A stretch of DNA of 64,000 bases from Bubalus kerabau (GCF_029407905.1 NC_073632.1:58824964-58888963); one strand, 5' to 3'. Counted from the first letter of the stretch, positions 34,860-47,499 are shown. The notes: generated by a model from the letters alone, not told the origin. A program made the numbers and translations.

Positions 34860-36695
34860 TTATACCTCCCATGTAGGGTCATAGACAGACCTGTGGGCAA
34901 AGCCAGAGTTTTCCAAGGCAGTTGAAACTGTTTTGTTAAGACAACCCAGGTAGCATGACAGAAATGACTTTCGCTTTAGTGTTTTCCAGAGAGGGTGCTA
35001 CCAGACATCCACAGCCAAATCAAAATGTTATGTTGTACAGTGTATGCTTACCATCTAGACATCCTGACGGGCCTTCCAGAGTTGCAGAACACACTCCTTA
35101 GATGATAGAATGAATTAGACTCATGAATGGAATTATTTATTATTGATCTCTTAAAGGTTGGCATGTATCAGCCCAGAATTGTAATTTTCATTTAACAAAT
35201 ATTTTTAGTTTGTTATTCCTGAAAGTAAGTGGCTACTAGGATCATTTGGCACTTAAGAAGAGAGCCATTTAGTGTTCAGTTCAGTCAAATAAGCAAACAC
35301 CACAATTGAAATATAGTCAAATCAAGTGTTTTGATGCACACTGACTAAATTTTTCAAATTTCAGCTTGTGGGGTTGGTACAAGTAAATCCAGCCAGAGCA
35401 TGTTTCTTCAATGTCCTTTTCCCTTCCTTTTTTCTGTCATCAGTGCAGAAACTCTGCTAGGAGAATGAACTGAGAAAATGCAACCGGTGGACCTGGGAGC
35501 CAGCCTGTCTAGGGGAGCCTGGACTGATCAAAGCAGGTGGAGGGAAGGAGTGAAGTCTCAGGACTGTGCTGGGTGGTGAGGGGGGAGACAGTGCGCCCAG
35601 GAGCCCAGAAAAGTGTCACAGGGTTAAACTAGTAGAGACACTAGAGTTCTACTTGGGTGGGATCACACACTGCTCTCCCAGACTTAAAGTGCCAAGATCT
35701 TTGTGAAATCACGAAGAAGTCCAATCTTAAAAGGGGAAACTATTCAAGTCTCTGGTCTCTTAAGAGATGATTCATCTCTAAGTCATTTTATACTTTTTAA
35801 ATTTGTCAGTGATATAATGGGAGCAAAGTTTTTCCTGTAAAGAAGACATAGGCTGTTTGTTTCTTGCAAAGGAAGTGAAAAATGAGGAAACCATCTGGCA
35901 TTTGCTCAAAATATCTAGATAATTGAGGCCAAAGTATCTTTTAGCTTAATTTTATATCAATGAACATCCTTCATGCTCCCTTCCACATTTGCTGGGTAGA
36001 AAGCATCTTCAGGAAAGAGCTTGAGATTGTCTAAGAAGAGTTTTGAAATACAACAACTATTAATCCATTGGATTGTGTCCTCTATCCCTAGCAATTCTGC
36101 TTTGTTGAATTTCATATATATGTGTGTGTATCTATTAATTAAAGTGATATTCTTTAAGCAGCATTATAGATTGAAAACTCTTACCTTTATTGAAAATTTT
36201 ACTGTGTCAATCAGATAGTTTTCATAGGCGATGTGATTGCTCTGTGATCTCTTGGAATTTGCATTTCAAAGCTGATTGATAGACAAAATGAGATGAAGTT
36301 GATGTCCTTCTGTACAATAGAGATGTAGGATGATTCTCTGCTGGAGAAACATTATTATTTACTGACAAGGTTGTTTAATAAATTTAACTTTGCATTTTTA
36401 ATGCAGAATCATATGTTTCTATACCACATATTAAAAGCTTCCCATTTCTTAAGAAAGCAAATTTATATTTATAAGACATCTAATAGATGTCTTATCACCT
36501 CTACATAAATGTGTAGAGTATTATTATATTATTCATTGAGAAATATATTGTTATATCTTCTCATGTGAAAAGATAAGTACCATCTTTCATTCCTAGTATT
36601 AATCGGGACTTTAAATTCCTAGTTTTCATTTTCTACAAAGTGTAGACTACTTTTTGTTTTGCTGGGAATAAGTTAAAAAGTTTCAGGAAACATTG
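34860..36695. other. Unique intergenic DNA with two adjacent palindromes
   Basis: No gene or interspersed repeat recognised. A perfect 11-base inverted repeat with a 3-base spacer (36471-36495) is followed at once by a 7-base inverted repeat with a 6-base spacer (36499-36518). Confidence 0.4.
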
Positions 36696-36698
36696 TAA

Positions 36699-36889
36699 CT
36701 CCCTAACTGTTTTTGCAACCCCATGAACTGTAGCCTGCCAGGCTCCTCTGTCCATGGGATTTCCTAGGCAAGAATATTGGAGAGGGTTGCCATTCCCTTC
36801 TCCAGGGGGTCTTCCTGACCTGGGGATTGAGCCCGCATCTCCTGCATTGGCAGATGGATTCTTTTAGACTGAACCACCAGGGAAGCCCC
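36699..36889 (-). mobile_element. Bov-tA SINE
   Basis: Reverse-complement Bov-tA, ending on the right with GAACCACCAGGGAAGCCCC (the tRNA-like head). Confidence 0.9.
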
Positions 36890-38159
36890 GAATAAAAATG
36901 TTTATTTCATGGGAAAAAATAATAGTAGCACCCAATCAGACTTGAAACCGTAGTGTCATACAAGTACTAGCATAGTCAGCTGGGTTCCTTAAATTTAACT
37001 GGTCACTATCTGAAAACTGCTGTCAATTTTGCATCAAAATTTCCCCTAAATTCTATTGCCCTAAATTATATGAAAAGATTATGTATCATGCTCTTCAAAG
37101 TTTAAAAACTGGATAATCCAATTAAGTCCTAGATTTGAAGGAAGCAAACTTTCCCAGAGTATTGAAGATGGAGAATTTTATCTTTGCTTTATGTTTTGTT
37201 GGGAAATATATAACAAGAAGCATATGTGTTAATGCATAAGAATTTAGTGTTGACCTTAGTAGTCTGTATTTTTACAATAAGTCCCATTCTTCAAATTTCT
37301 TCTCCTTTTTCCTCTCCTCCTGCCCCTACTCCTCCTCCTCTTTTACTTCAGTTCAACTTGATTTTTGATAGAAATGATAAGCATCCCACTGAAGACTATA
37401 ATAGCTAATTAGCCAAACAGGAGGTGAGAGCAATTTTCCTTAGTTGAAGGATCAACATGATTTCAAATTTATACTTCTCTCCTTTTTCCTAGACAGTTCC
37501 TTAACTAGCCATCAATTGAAAATAACTCTGGTCATTTTGGATGGAATTGCCTGTTTTTTTTTGTTTTTTGTTTTTGTTTTTTTCTATCTTAAAAAACCTG
37601 GTTTAGAAGAACCAGATTTACCCTCTCACTTTAAGCAATTACAAAACTGAAAGAAATATACATGAAGTAATAGTTTGCAAGACATTGGCATCATGCAGTG
37701 AAGGACAGTGATTCCTAAGAAATGGGGCAGTAGAGAGGAAAGCCTCCTGATCGCCCCAACTTACTTCTGGGAGAGAATTTTGAGCTACAGTGCAGAGAGG
37801 GGGAACCCAAGTGGATGTTTGCAGTTTATCTGAATTCTGTAACCAGTGAAAGTATTTTTTAAAGCAATGGTGAAATAATGACTAGCAGAATAGTACTATA
37901 AGAAATGTTCTTGGAAGTCCTTTAGGCAGAAGGAAAATGGTACCAGATGGAAATCTGGATCTGCAGAGAGAAATTAAAATACTGGATTAGTAACTATATG
38001 GATAAACATAAGACATTTAAACCCCTTTAAAATATAGTTGACTGTTTAAAGCAAAAATAATAATGTATTTTGGGGTTATGACATATGTATGAGAAAAATT
38101 GAACAAAGTTCAGGAAAGAGAAATAAAAACAGTATTGTAAAATTCTTATATTATACATG
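36890..38159. other. Unique AT-rich intergenic DNA
   Basis: No gene recognised. Part of 37660-38159 may be old L1 sequence but is too diverged to claim. Confidence 0.35.
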
Positions 38160-38665
38160 AGGTGGTATAATGTCATTTGAAGGTAGACTGCAATGTTACA
38201 CAATGAATCCTAAAACAATCACTAAAATAACACAGCAAAGAACCTTATCTGATAAGCACAAGAGAAGACAAAATCATGAAAAATGCTCAATTAGTTCAAA
38301 GGAAATCAGAAACAAAAAGAAGAAAAGGGGAACAAAAAGAAAAAAAAGCCTATGGAATAAATAGCAAGCAAATAGAACGTGGGAGACTAAACCAAATTAT
38401 ATTATTAATCACATTAACTACAAATAGTCTCTATATCTTATTTAAAAGGTAGAGATACTCAGATTGGATAAAAGAGCAAGCCTCAAGTATATACTGTCTA
38501 CAACAAAAATGTGCTTTAAATATAATGACACAAATGTATTACAAGTAAGAGGATGGGAAAAGATACACCACGCTAATCAGACAATGCTGAAGTGGCTGTA
38601 TTAATGTTAGACAAAGTACCATCAAGAATGACAAATTACCTTCAAGAGGGGTTTTACAAAGTATT
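38160..38665 (+). mobile_element. Old LINE-1 ORF segment, sense
   Basis: It resembles a decayed L1 coding segment, clearest at 38440-38660 (for example GGAAAAGATACACCACGC and GTGGCTGTATTAATGTTAGA). The frame is broken. Confidence 0.5.
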
Positions 38666-39246
38666 CATCTCTTTATGTAGTCTGAAATAAAAATTTTACA
38701 AAGACTAAATCTTGCCCTGATCTCTTTCAGCAATGTGATTTTTCAACTACAGTTTTAAAAACTGCAGACATAGAAAGCTCCTCCATGCATATCTTTCTTT
38801 TAAAACACTCTTTTTTCAAGAGATAGAGACAGAGAGAGGCAGAGAAAGACAGAGAGGGTTTGTGTCAAATTAGTACTCAAATACAGAATAAATTCTTAGC
38901 TCTCTGTCTGATTTTGAGTCAAAAGAAGACATGGGAATATTCTTTCTTTCCTCATGAGGATTCCTCCTTTTATTATTATTTTTTCTCTTTGGTGTTGTTC
39001 TCTGAATGCCCTGAACTTCCCCCCAAACATGAACAAGCATCCTCATTCCACTTGGTAGTAAGCCCACCTTTTCAGTTGCTTATGCTAAGAGTCTGGGGTC
39101 CTCCTTGCATCTTCCCTCTCTCACTCTTCACATCTTACCAGGTGTCTGCTTTACCTCCAAGATGTACCCATAATCGGATCTCCTATCACCCTCATTGCTC
39201 TTACCTCCTTCAAGCCACTATCATCCCAGTCACTGGGATGGTCTTT

Positions 39247-39615
39247 TAAAATTTTTTAAATTAATTAATTTAATTTTGGCTGCACTAGGTCTTCATTGCT
39301 GCGTACAGGCTTTCTCTAGCTGTGATGAGCGGGGGCTACTCCTCGTTGCGGAGCTAGGACTTCTCATTGTGGTGGTTTTTCTTGCTGTGGAGCACCGGCT
39401 CTAGGGTGCCTGGGCTTCAGTAGTTGCGACACAAAGGTTTAGTTGTTCCACGGCATATGAGAGCTTAGTTCCTGGACCAGGGATCGAACCTGTGTTTCCT
39501 ACACTGGCAGGTGGATTCTTTTTTTTTTTTTTTTTTGCTGACAAAGCAAGAGATTTTATTGGGAAAGGGTACCTGGGTGGAGAACAGTAGTACTGGACCA
39601 CCAGGGAAGTCCCAT
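39247..39615 (-). mobile_element. CHR-family SINE with an inserted mRNA tail
   Basis: Reverse-complement CHR element flanked by a perfect 10-base duplication GATGGTCTTT (39237-39246 and 39616-39625). About 73 bases (39519-39591) interrupt it near its 5' head; they do not belong to CHR. Confidence 0.85.
39519..39591 (-). pseudogene. Short processed mRNA 3'-end insertion
   Basis: Read on the minus strand, about 55 bases end in a poly(A) tract of about 18 and carry AATAAA (39555-39560) about 19 bases before the tail, the normal spacing for a cleaved mRNA. This is the signature of a 5'-truncated retrocopy of a cellular transcript. I do not recognise the source gene. No clear target-site duplication is visible. 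Confidence 0.6.
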
Positions 39616-40287
39616 GATGGTCTTTATATGGATTTGCTCCTTCATTCTTGCCCCATAATAATATGTTTATCTGTTTAAAGTCAAATCATGTCCTCTTCTT
39701 TTCAACACCCTCTACCCCCACCTGTGTTTTGCCTTCTCTCAGTGTAAAATCTGAAATCTTTACAGTGGTCCACAGCCCGGAATGATCTGATTCTCTGCCT
39801 TCTCTGTGAGTCATTTCCTTGCCTGCTCATTCTGCTCAAACAACTAGCCTCCTTGCTGTGTTTCCAGCACACCACACATGTCCCCTCTTAGATTTATGCA
39901 CTGTTTTCTTGCTGTCACACTTTCTCTCCATACAGTCTCATGGATAACTCCTTCACCTCAATCAGATCTTTGTTCAAACTTTAATGTCTCCATTAGATCT
40001 ATCCCAACAGCCCTATTTGAAGTTATAACATCTTGGCTTCAAGTCCCCTTTTTGTTCCCCTAACTGCCTACCCTGCTCTACTTTATCCTATAGTTTTTAT
40101 TACATTCTGACCTACTATGTAATTTACTTATTTATTATTTTTATTGTTGTATTATTAATTTTGTGGTTGGTCTCTCTACAGTAGCACAGAAGCCCCATGA
40201 GGATTGGGATTTATGTTCATTTTGTTCAGTGGTATATCCCAAGGCCTAGAACAGTGCCTAAGACAAAGTAAGAGCTCCATTGGAGGC

Positions 40288-40495
40288 TTCCCTTTCGGGT
40301 CAGTTGGTAAAGAATCTGCCTGCAACGTAAGGGACCTGGGTTTGATCTCTGGGTTGGGAAGATTCCCTGGCGGAGGAAATGGCACCCCACTCAAGTACTC
40401 TTGCCTGGGAAACCCCATGGACAGAGGAGCCAGGTGGGATACAGTCCCTGGGGTGGCAAAGAGTTGGACACAACTAAGTGACTAACATTTTCACT
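40288..40495 (+). mobile_element. Bov-tA SINE
   Basis: Sense Bov-tA from GGCTTCCCTTTCGGGTCAGT to the ACTAAGTGACTAACA end. It lies directly at the end of the L2 relic. Confidence 0.9.
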
Positions 40496-40499
40496 TTCA

Positions 40500-42296
40500 A
40501 ATGGTCATTTGCAGGAAAAAGACCTCGCCAGAAAAAAAACCCATATTTCAACTTTTCTGCCAAAATGTTTACCACAGTGCTACATGCGTCTCAATTTAAA
40601 TTATTGGTTGGCAAACATCTAAAGATGACACTTAAAAATTGGTTTTTAATTGAAGTGTAGTTGACTTACATAAGCAGGACACTTTCGACAGATGAGAAGA
40701 TAGCTAAAGATTTTAGCCACGTGGGCAATTGTTTAATTTTTGTTCAATTTCTGTGGTAGAAATCCCCTGTTGTTCTTATTTGAGTGTAATTCTTATACAA
40801 CTCAGTCAAGTGATTAATACATCATTAGCTTGTTAGGCCTAAGGAGGTGGAGTTTCACCTGTTTAGTTATTGTCATTTGTTAGTCACGGAGGAAGGAGTT
40901 TATCTTTCAAATTGGAACATTTCTCTAGGCTTGTGGGTTCTTGAGAATCACTCTTAAGCTTTGGCAGAAGGTCTCAATATATGTAAGTGGCAGTTTCTAT
41001 ATGGCGAGTCAAAAGATGGCACCCTTCATCTGGACAGATATTTGGAACAAGAAGAGATGGAGCCAAAGCTTTGATGTTCCTGACTGTGGGGCTACAGGAC
41101 ACATGCAAGACATATGAATCCTGACCCCAACGGCTGTATTCCCTGCTCAGGACAGTAGAGTGGGATGACAGGACCAATGAAACTGAAGGAAAGTCAACCA
41201 GGGTAGGAGGTGAGCACATCCATTCAAGGTGTATCCTTTGGGGGTTTGACTTCTGTATAAATGAGAGAGGTGGTTTCTTCAATCCTTTCCTTACCTGTGG
41301 TTGACACTTGTGGTTTGAATTTGTTGTTCCTCTGGCTAGTGGTATGTACAGTGTGCACTGTGTTACTGTACAAGTATGTACAGTGTTTGAAGTGGCCAAG
41401 AGTTAGATTTGCTTGGCCTTGCTATTTGCTGGAATGGCATCTCCATGTTTGATGTGGGTGTGATATCATCCTTTGGGCTCATTGAGGGCAGGGGCCTCAT
41501 GTTTACTTTCTTTTATCGTCTTCTATTGCAATGATCTGGGCAGTGACAGCAGAAGTCAAGTAGAAGAAATAATCAATCAGTTTCCATTTATTGATCTTCT
41601 GCTATGTGACAGGAAATCTATTAAATATTTTACAAATGTGTACATGTATACTGTTATTGTGCTTTCATTCTCTGTGGTTTTCTTAGACCTCATGACACTT
41701 TCTGGGAGAGATGGATTTATTTTTTATCTGACAGATTATTTCAATACAGAGAATGGACAGGGAGTGCAGGAGGGGGATTGGATGGGGTGTGAAATAAGCA
41801 GAGTCACTACCAGCTCATCCTTAAGTAAACAGATCCAACCTGGGTCTCAAGAAACAGTGAGAACATTAAACTATGAGTCCAGCATTCATGGGGGGAGCCC
41901 TTTGGTTGTGGTAATTAAAAAATGAGGGATGGATACCAAGCCTTCCCAAATAGCTTCTGATGACTGACCATGGATCAGCACACTAATCAATAATGAAAAT
42001 GATTTATGAACACTTTAATAGTTTATACTTTTCTTATGTCCCTACTTCTACTAGAATAAGTGTCAAAGCAAATTTTACTATTTTTCTATTGGTTCCATTT
42101 CTAGAAATTGTTTTCTTTTTCTCTCACTATTATGGTTCAAATTTTGTACTAAAAATTTATCCTGATGAATTTCAGGACACTAGTCAAATTTTTACTGAAA
42201 TTTGGTTGCATTACATGATTTAGTTGGTCATTGTTGAAGTTTAGGGAATGAGCAATTTGTTACACAGAGATTTTCAGTGTGGTGTTATTTGGAAGT
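40500..42296. other. Unique intergenic DNA
   Basis: No gene or confident repeat recognised. The longest frame (150 codons, 41473-41925, plus) has no domain I know and no coding-like composition. Confidence 0.35.
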
Positions 42297-42304
42297 AGTA
42301 TAAG

Positions 42305-42534
42305 GGCTTCCCAGGTATTGCTAGTGGTAAAGAACCCGTCTCCTAATGCAGAAGATGTAAGACACCTGGGTTCAATCCCTGGGTTGGGAAGATCCCCTGG
42401 AGGAGGTACTGGCAACCCACTCCAATATTCTTGCTCGGAGATTCCCATGGACAGACAGAGCCTGGCAGGACACCCCATAGGATCACAAAGAATCGGACAT
42501 GACTAAAGTGACTTAGCACCGCATAGCACAGCAC
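42305..42534 (+). mobile_element. Bov-tA SINE with target-site duplication
   Basis: Sense Bov-tA flanked by AGTATAAG (42297-42304 and 42535-42542). The tail is a degenerate (GCACA)n. Confidence 0.9.
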
Positions 42535-42737
42535 AGTATAAGCAAAGTAGAATCCCTTTGTATTAAAACCACAGTGTCTCCAATATCCCCTCTGTTCTTT
42601 GGATTTGAAATGAAAATTGACTTTTAATTAATTTTATAGTCACAGTTTTCCTCCTATCTCTTCTGTTATTGCTTTGCTTGAGTTCCCCACGCTCTACTGC
42701 TTGGATCAATCATTAACCCACTTATTCAACACTTCGT

Positions 42738-43638
42738 TGTTGTTCAGTTGCTAATTTGTGTTGGACCCTTTGTGACCCCATGGACTGCAGCACTCCAGGC
42801 TTCCCTGTCCTTCACTGTTTCTCATAGTTTGCTCAAACTCATGCCCATTAATGATGCTATCGATGTCAATGATGGATACACCCATCTCATCCTCTGCTGT
42901 CCAAGGGACTCTCAAAAGTCTTCTCTAGCACCACAATTCAAAAGCATCAATTCTTCAGTGCTCAGCCTTCTTTATGGTCCAACTTTCACATCCATTCATG
43001 ACTACTGGAAGAATCATAGCTTTGACTATGGACCTTTGTTGGCAAAGTGATGTCTCTACTTTTTAATACAGTGTCTAGTTTGTGATAACTTTCTTTCCAA
43101 GGAGCAAGTGTCTTTTAATTTCATGGATGCAGTCACCATCCACAGTGATTTTGGAGCTCAAGAAAATAAAATCTGTTACTCCTACTTTTCGCCTTCTGTT
43201 TGCCATGAAGTGATGATGGGACGTCATGATCTTCGTTTTTCGAATGTTGAGTTTTAAGCCAGCTTTTCACTCTTCTCCTTCACCCTCATCAAGAGGCTCT
43301 TTAGTTCCTCTTCACTTTCTGCCATTAGCGTAGTATCATCTTCATATCTTTGGTTGCTGATATATCTCCCAGCAATCTTGATTCTGCATATAAGTTAAAT
43401 AAGCAAGGTGACAATATACAGTCTTGTACTCCTTTCCCCATTTTGAACCAGCCAGTAGTTCCATGTCCAGTTCTAATTGTTGTTTCTTGACCGACATACA
43501 GATTTCTCAGGAGACAGGTAAGGTGATCTTGTACTCCTATCTCTTTAAGAATTTTCTGCAGTTTGTTGTGATCCACACAGTCAAAGGCTTTAGCATAGTC
43601 AGTGAAGCAGAAGTAGATGTTTTTCTGGAACCTTCTAT
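42738..43638 (-). mobile_element. Diverged BovB LINE with internal deletion
   Basis: Antisense BovB much more diverged than the other copies. About 42900 the sequence jumps from the 3' end region straight to the segment upstream of it, so an internal block is missing. Short indels break the frame around 43395-43440. This is probably an older insertion than the 31-35 kb pair. Confidence 0.88.
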
Positions 43639-43639
43639 G

Positions 43640-44310
43640 TATGTATCCCTAAATGATACATTGTTTTGTATTTCTTGTCCTTAAATTTCATTAAAATGGA
43701 ATTATATAGCTTAGTCTTCTGTGACTTTACTTTTTTTCTCTTCAGTATTGTGGTTTCTGCAATTGGTCTACATTGTGCATTTTTAATGCTGCCTAATATT
43801 CCATTGAATAAATTAACCACAGTTATTTCTAATGTGGCAGTGGAGGTTTTGGGCTTCCCAGGTGGCCCAGCAGTAAGGAACCCGCCTGCCAATGTGGAAG
43901 ATTAAGAGACTCAAGTTCCATCCCTGGGTTGGGAAGATCCCCTGGAGGAGGAAATGGCAACCCACTCCAATATTCTTGCCTGGAGAATCCCATGGACTGA
44001 AGAGCCTGGAAGACTACAGTCCATGGGGTAGCAAAGAGTCAGACATGACTGAAGCAACTTAGCACACACACATGCAGTGGAGGTTTAGGCTGTTAGGATC
44101 ATTATTCGCGGTTACAAGAAACTCTGCTCTGAACATTTTTGTACATGTCTTGTGGTGGACATATGCAAAACTGTTCTAACATATATACACACACATACAT
44201 ATGCACACGCTTAGAGCAGAATTGTCAGGTTTACAGTATGTGGATGTTAACTTGACAAGGTCATGCCACATTATTTTCTAATACATGGTGCTCATTAATT
44301 TTTTTTTTTA
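43640..44310 (-). mobile_element. Old LINE-1 (L1M-type) 3' region, antisense
   Basis: Antisense L1 phrases occur on both sides of a Bov-tA insertion (43640-43850 and 44087-44310), for example ATTCCATTGAATAAATTAACC near 43799. Confidence 0.55.
43850..44073 (+). mobile_element. Bov-tA SINE with perfect 13-base duplication
   Basis: Sense Bov-tA with the exact target-site duplication GCAGTGGAGGTTT at 43837-43849 and 44074-44086. It ends in an ACACACA tail and interrupts the old antisense L1. Confidence 0.95.
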
Positions 44311-45944
44311 AACTACAGGATTATCCATGACTTATCCCCCACTGCTGCTTAATCACTGTATTCCTGGCTCTTGGCTCCTTATAGGAATCATTTTGATACA
44401 TTAATTTTAACACCAACTGACCTCTCTTTATTGCTGTCTCTAATTATGAGAAAGATCACCTTTAATTTATTCCAGTGAAAGGATCTTAGGCCCTGTGTTG
44501 TGAGATTCAGAAGATGAGGGAATGTCCTCTTTCTTAGCTCCTCCCAGAAGTGGATGTACTATGAGGCTGATGATGCTGAACTTTCAAGACTCCTCATTTG
44601 CCTGGGCTCCTACCAGCATCATTTGGAAATACTCATTTTAGTATGTATTTTTAATTTATAATTTAAAATTCTTTTTCTTAAAAAAGACCCCGACTTATGT
44701 AAGTTTAAGGTCCCAGGAAACCTGAATTTGTCCCTTTGTTTCTTTTGTATTATAAACCCTTTACTTTGGGATTAATTTATATTTTATGACCTTGGTCTTC
44801 CCAATCCTCTGCAATAGCTTTTAAGAGACTTTCTAAATGATTTAAAACAGTTTCCCCTTGAATACTTAAAAATCACCTCAAAAAACAGCTCAGACTAGTC
44901 ATTGAACTCCATAATGAGCTCTTCCTAAGGGACATCAGCCCCATTTTAGTGAGGTTTCTTGGAAAGGAGTCAAAATCCTAAGTTTTCAGCACAGTGGTTT
45001 GATCTATTTAAGATTCTTCTCGGAACTACTCAGTTTACTTTGCTTATGACTTGACTCTGTGGGCAATATAAAATGGAAGGGTCTGCTCTATGGTATTAGG
45101 GTTCTATAGTCTTGTCCCAGGGTTTTGCTATAATCTCCACCCCATTTCTCTGAATTAAAATAATGGACAATGTCAGGTGTGATAAATCAATCAAGTAGTT
45201 GTGAGAAAGTACTGTGACCATAAATAGCTAGCAAACAAAATCTTAGAGTTATCAGAATATACTCACAGACCTCAGTTCAAGAAACACTGATGTGTAAACA
45301 TAAAACTTGGCATTTTAGTCAATTTAGATGTTTTCAAACTCACAAGATGTGGCCTTTTCCCATTCAGGCTTCCTACAAGAGTATCTTCCATGGATGCCCC
45401 CACCACCCAGACTTGTCTTACTCCCCCACCAACTGTAGCCTCCCTTTAAGTATTTCTTCTGGTTGCCCCTCTTCTTCCTCAGAGAATGAGGCATCTTTGT
45501 GTTTCTTAAAAATTACAGCAGCACCTCAGTCTCTGAGAGGGTGTGCTTTGAAGATCTTTCTCCCCACCTCTGGAAGTAACACTAATCCATTCCCTGCCCA
45601 TCTCAGATAATGTGATACTCAGCCAGAGGGAGGCCGTTCTTAGCCACAGACTAGCAGCTCCAGTTAATTTGCACGAGATATCTTATTCCTTCGTCTCTCT
45701 TTTGTAACACTTGTCTTCTGGTGAATATAAGACTCCTCAAGCAATAACAACTTGCATTTATACGGCCTTATGAACATGAACTCACATAAATCACATTCAT
45801 TAGTACTGCTTCCCTTCGAGGTTCCTTTCCCAGGTGACTAGCGTGCCTCCAGCCTGCCTCCCAACCTCAGCTTTGCCTCTGTTATTGGTATAATTGTCCT
45901 GACTCTCCCAGGGGAAGCCCACCTGCCCAGTCCTTTTCCTCACT
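44311..45944. other. Unique intergenic DNA
   Basis: No gene or confident repeat recognised. Confidence 0.35.
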
Positions 45945-45951
45945 CTTTTTC

Positions 45952-46577
45952 TTTTTTTTACGGGGGTACAGTTGCTTTACAATGTTGTGTTAGTTTCTGC
46001 TGTACAATGAAGTGAATCAACTATGATGGTGTTTAGTCCCTCAGTAGTATCTGACTCTGAGACCCCATGGCCTGTAGCCCTCCAGGCTCCTCTGTCCATG
46101 GGATTTCCCCAGACAAGAATACTGGAGTGGGTTGCCAGTTCCTGCTCCAGGGGATCTCCCTGATCCAGGGATCGAACTTGTGTCTCTTGCATTGGGAGGC
46201 GGGTTCCATTTCCTCCCTCTAGGACCTCCCTCCCATGCCCCTCCCCACCCCACCTCTCTAGGTCATCGCAGAGCACTGAGCTGAGCTCCTTGTGCTTCAC
46301 AGCAGGTTCCCACTAGCTGTCTGTGTTACGTGTGGTAGTGTACATATGTCAATCCCAATCTCTTCAGTTCATCCTGCCTTCCCTGTGATCACACGTCCAT
46401 TCTCTAAGTCTGCAGTGGAGTACTACTCAGTCATAAAATGGAATGAAACTGGGTCATTTGTAGAGATGTGGGTGGACCTAGAGTCTGTCATACAGCATGA
46501 AGTAAGACAGAAAGAGAAACACAAATATTATATATTAATGCATATATGCAGAATCTAGAAAAATGGTACAGATAAAC
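45952..46577 (-). mobile_element. LINE-1 3' end with 5' inversion
   Basis: The left part (45952-46411) is antisense L1 3' UTR starting from a poly(T) run. The right part (46412-46577) is sense L1 from the segment just upstream of it (GTGGAGTACTACTCAGTCAT). The order fits twin-primed integration on the minus strand. A Bov-tA SINE interrupts the left part. Confidence 0.75.
46024..46210 (-). mobile_element. Bov-tA SINE, head truncated
   Basis: Reverse-complement Bov-tA. The tRNA-like head is incomplete, ending at about GGGAGGCGGGTTCC. It has inserted into the L1 fragment. Confidence 0.88.
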
Positions 46578-46951
46578 CTCATTCCTTCTTGATTCTCACA
46601 CCAATTTAGCTGAGGCCCAGGACTCTGCTCCTGCTCTGACAAGCCTCTGCACCTGCCCCTCCACTCACCTACATGTGCCTCCTGTTGGAGCCCCTGTTCC
46701 ATGGGGTTTTGTCTAGAGGACCGAGGGCTCCTCTCCCATGTGAGCATCCATCTCTTCTCCAGCCCCCAAATCTCCCTGGTTTTCTTTTTTTTTTCACTCT
46801 CTCATCTTTCCCCTGATACTGGGTAGCTCATCCAGTGAATAAATATAGGATAACGCAGTAGTTCATGACTGCAGGCTGGACAGCCAGAGTTCTTAAAAAG
46901 TTCAAAACATCCTCCTGTCCCTGGACATTTTGAGTAGGGGCTGTTTTACAG

Positions 46952-47100
46952 AAGTCTCCAGGCTTCAGTTTTCTTTTTTCGTAAAATGGAGTTAACAATA
47001 GTGCTAACTTCTTAGAGAAGTTGTGAGGATTAAATGAGAAAATAAACCTAATGTATTTCCCACAGTGCTTAGCACACAGCCCACAGACAATAAATGTTAG
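46952..47100 (+). mobile_element. MIR SINE
   Basis: Sense MIR core and 3' end (GTAAAATGGAGTTAACAATA, GAGGATTAAATGAGA, CAGTGCTTAGCACA, AATAAATGTTAG). Confidence 0.8.
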
Positions 47101-47387
47101 TTTTCATCACAGATTTATTCAGGACTGCTGATTGCTCTGTGTCCAGGAGAGTGAAATGTTTACATTTTATACAGTATATATAAAATATCAAAATTAAAAA
47201 TGTCATATGTTTAATTAATTTTTGATTAGGGCATTTATTATGATTGTTTTTCTTTAAGTATTTGAAAAGATAACATTGTCTCCCTAACATTGCCTGGTGA
47301 TATTTTTCCACATTGCTGAAATTCTTAACGAATAAATAAGCATTCATTTTATTTATTTCATTTTGCTGGAGGACAGGAACTATATTT

Positions 47388-47495
47388 TACTATTACTATT
47401 CCCATTTCAAAGATGGGGAAATGAAGGTAACATGTCCAAGGTCACAGAAGGACTAAGGGGGAAAGATAAGGCATCAGCCTAGACCTAGTGTACTC
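47388..47495 (-). mobile_element. MIR SINE relic
   Basis: Reverse-complement MIR core (AAGATGGGGAAATGAAGG, TGTCCAAGGTCACAGAAGG). Confidence 0.65.
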
Positions 47496-47499
47496 TTTG

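Larger units (their letters stand above)
38990..40290 (+). mobile_element. Ancient L2 LINE 3' part, interrupted by a CHR SINE
   Basis: Diverged L2 phrases run in order from about 38990 to 39236 and resume at 39626. They end with the characteristic 3' end (CCATGAGGATTGGGATTTAT at about 40195 and CCTAGAACAGTGCC near 40244). A CHR SINE at 39247-39615 splits it. Confidence 0.6.

Noticed and set aside
41473..41925. A 150-codon plus-strand frame in unique DNA
   Set aside because: It has no recognisable domain, AT-rich composition and no splice or promoter signals. Probably chance.
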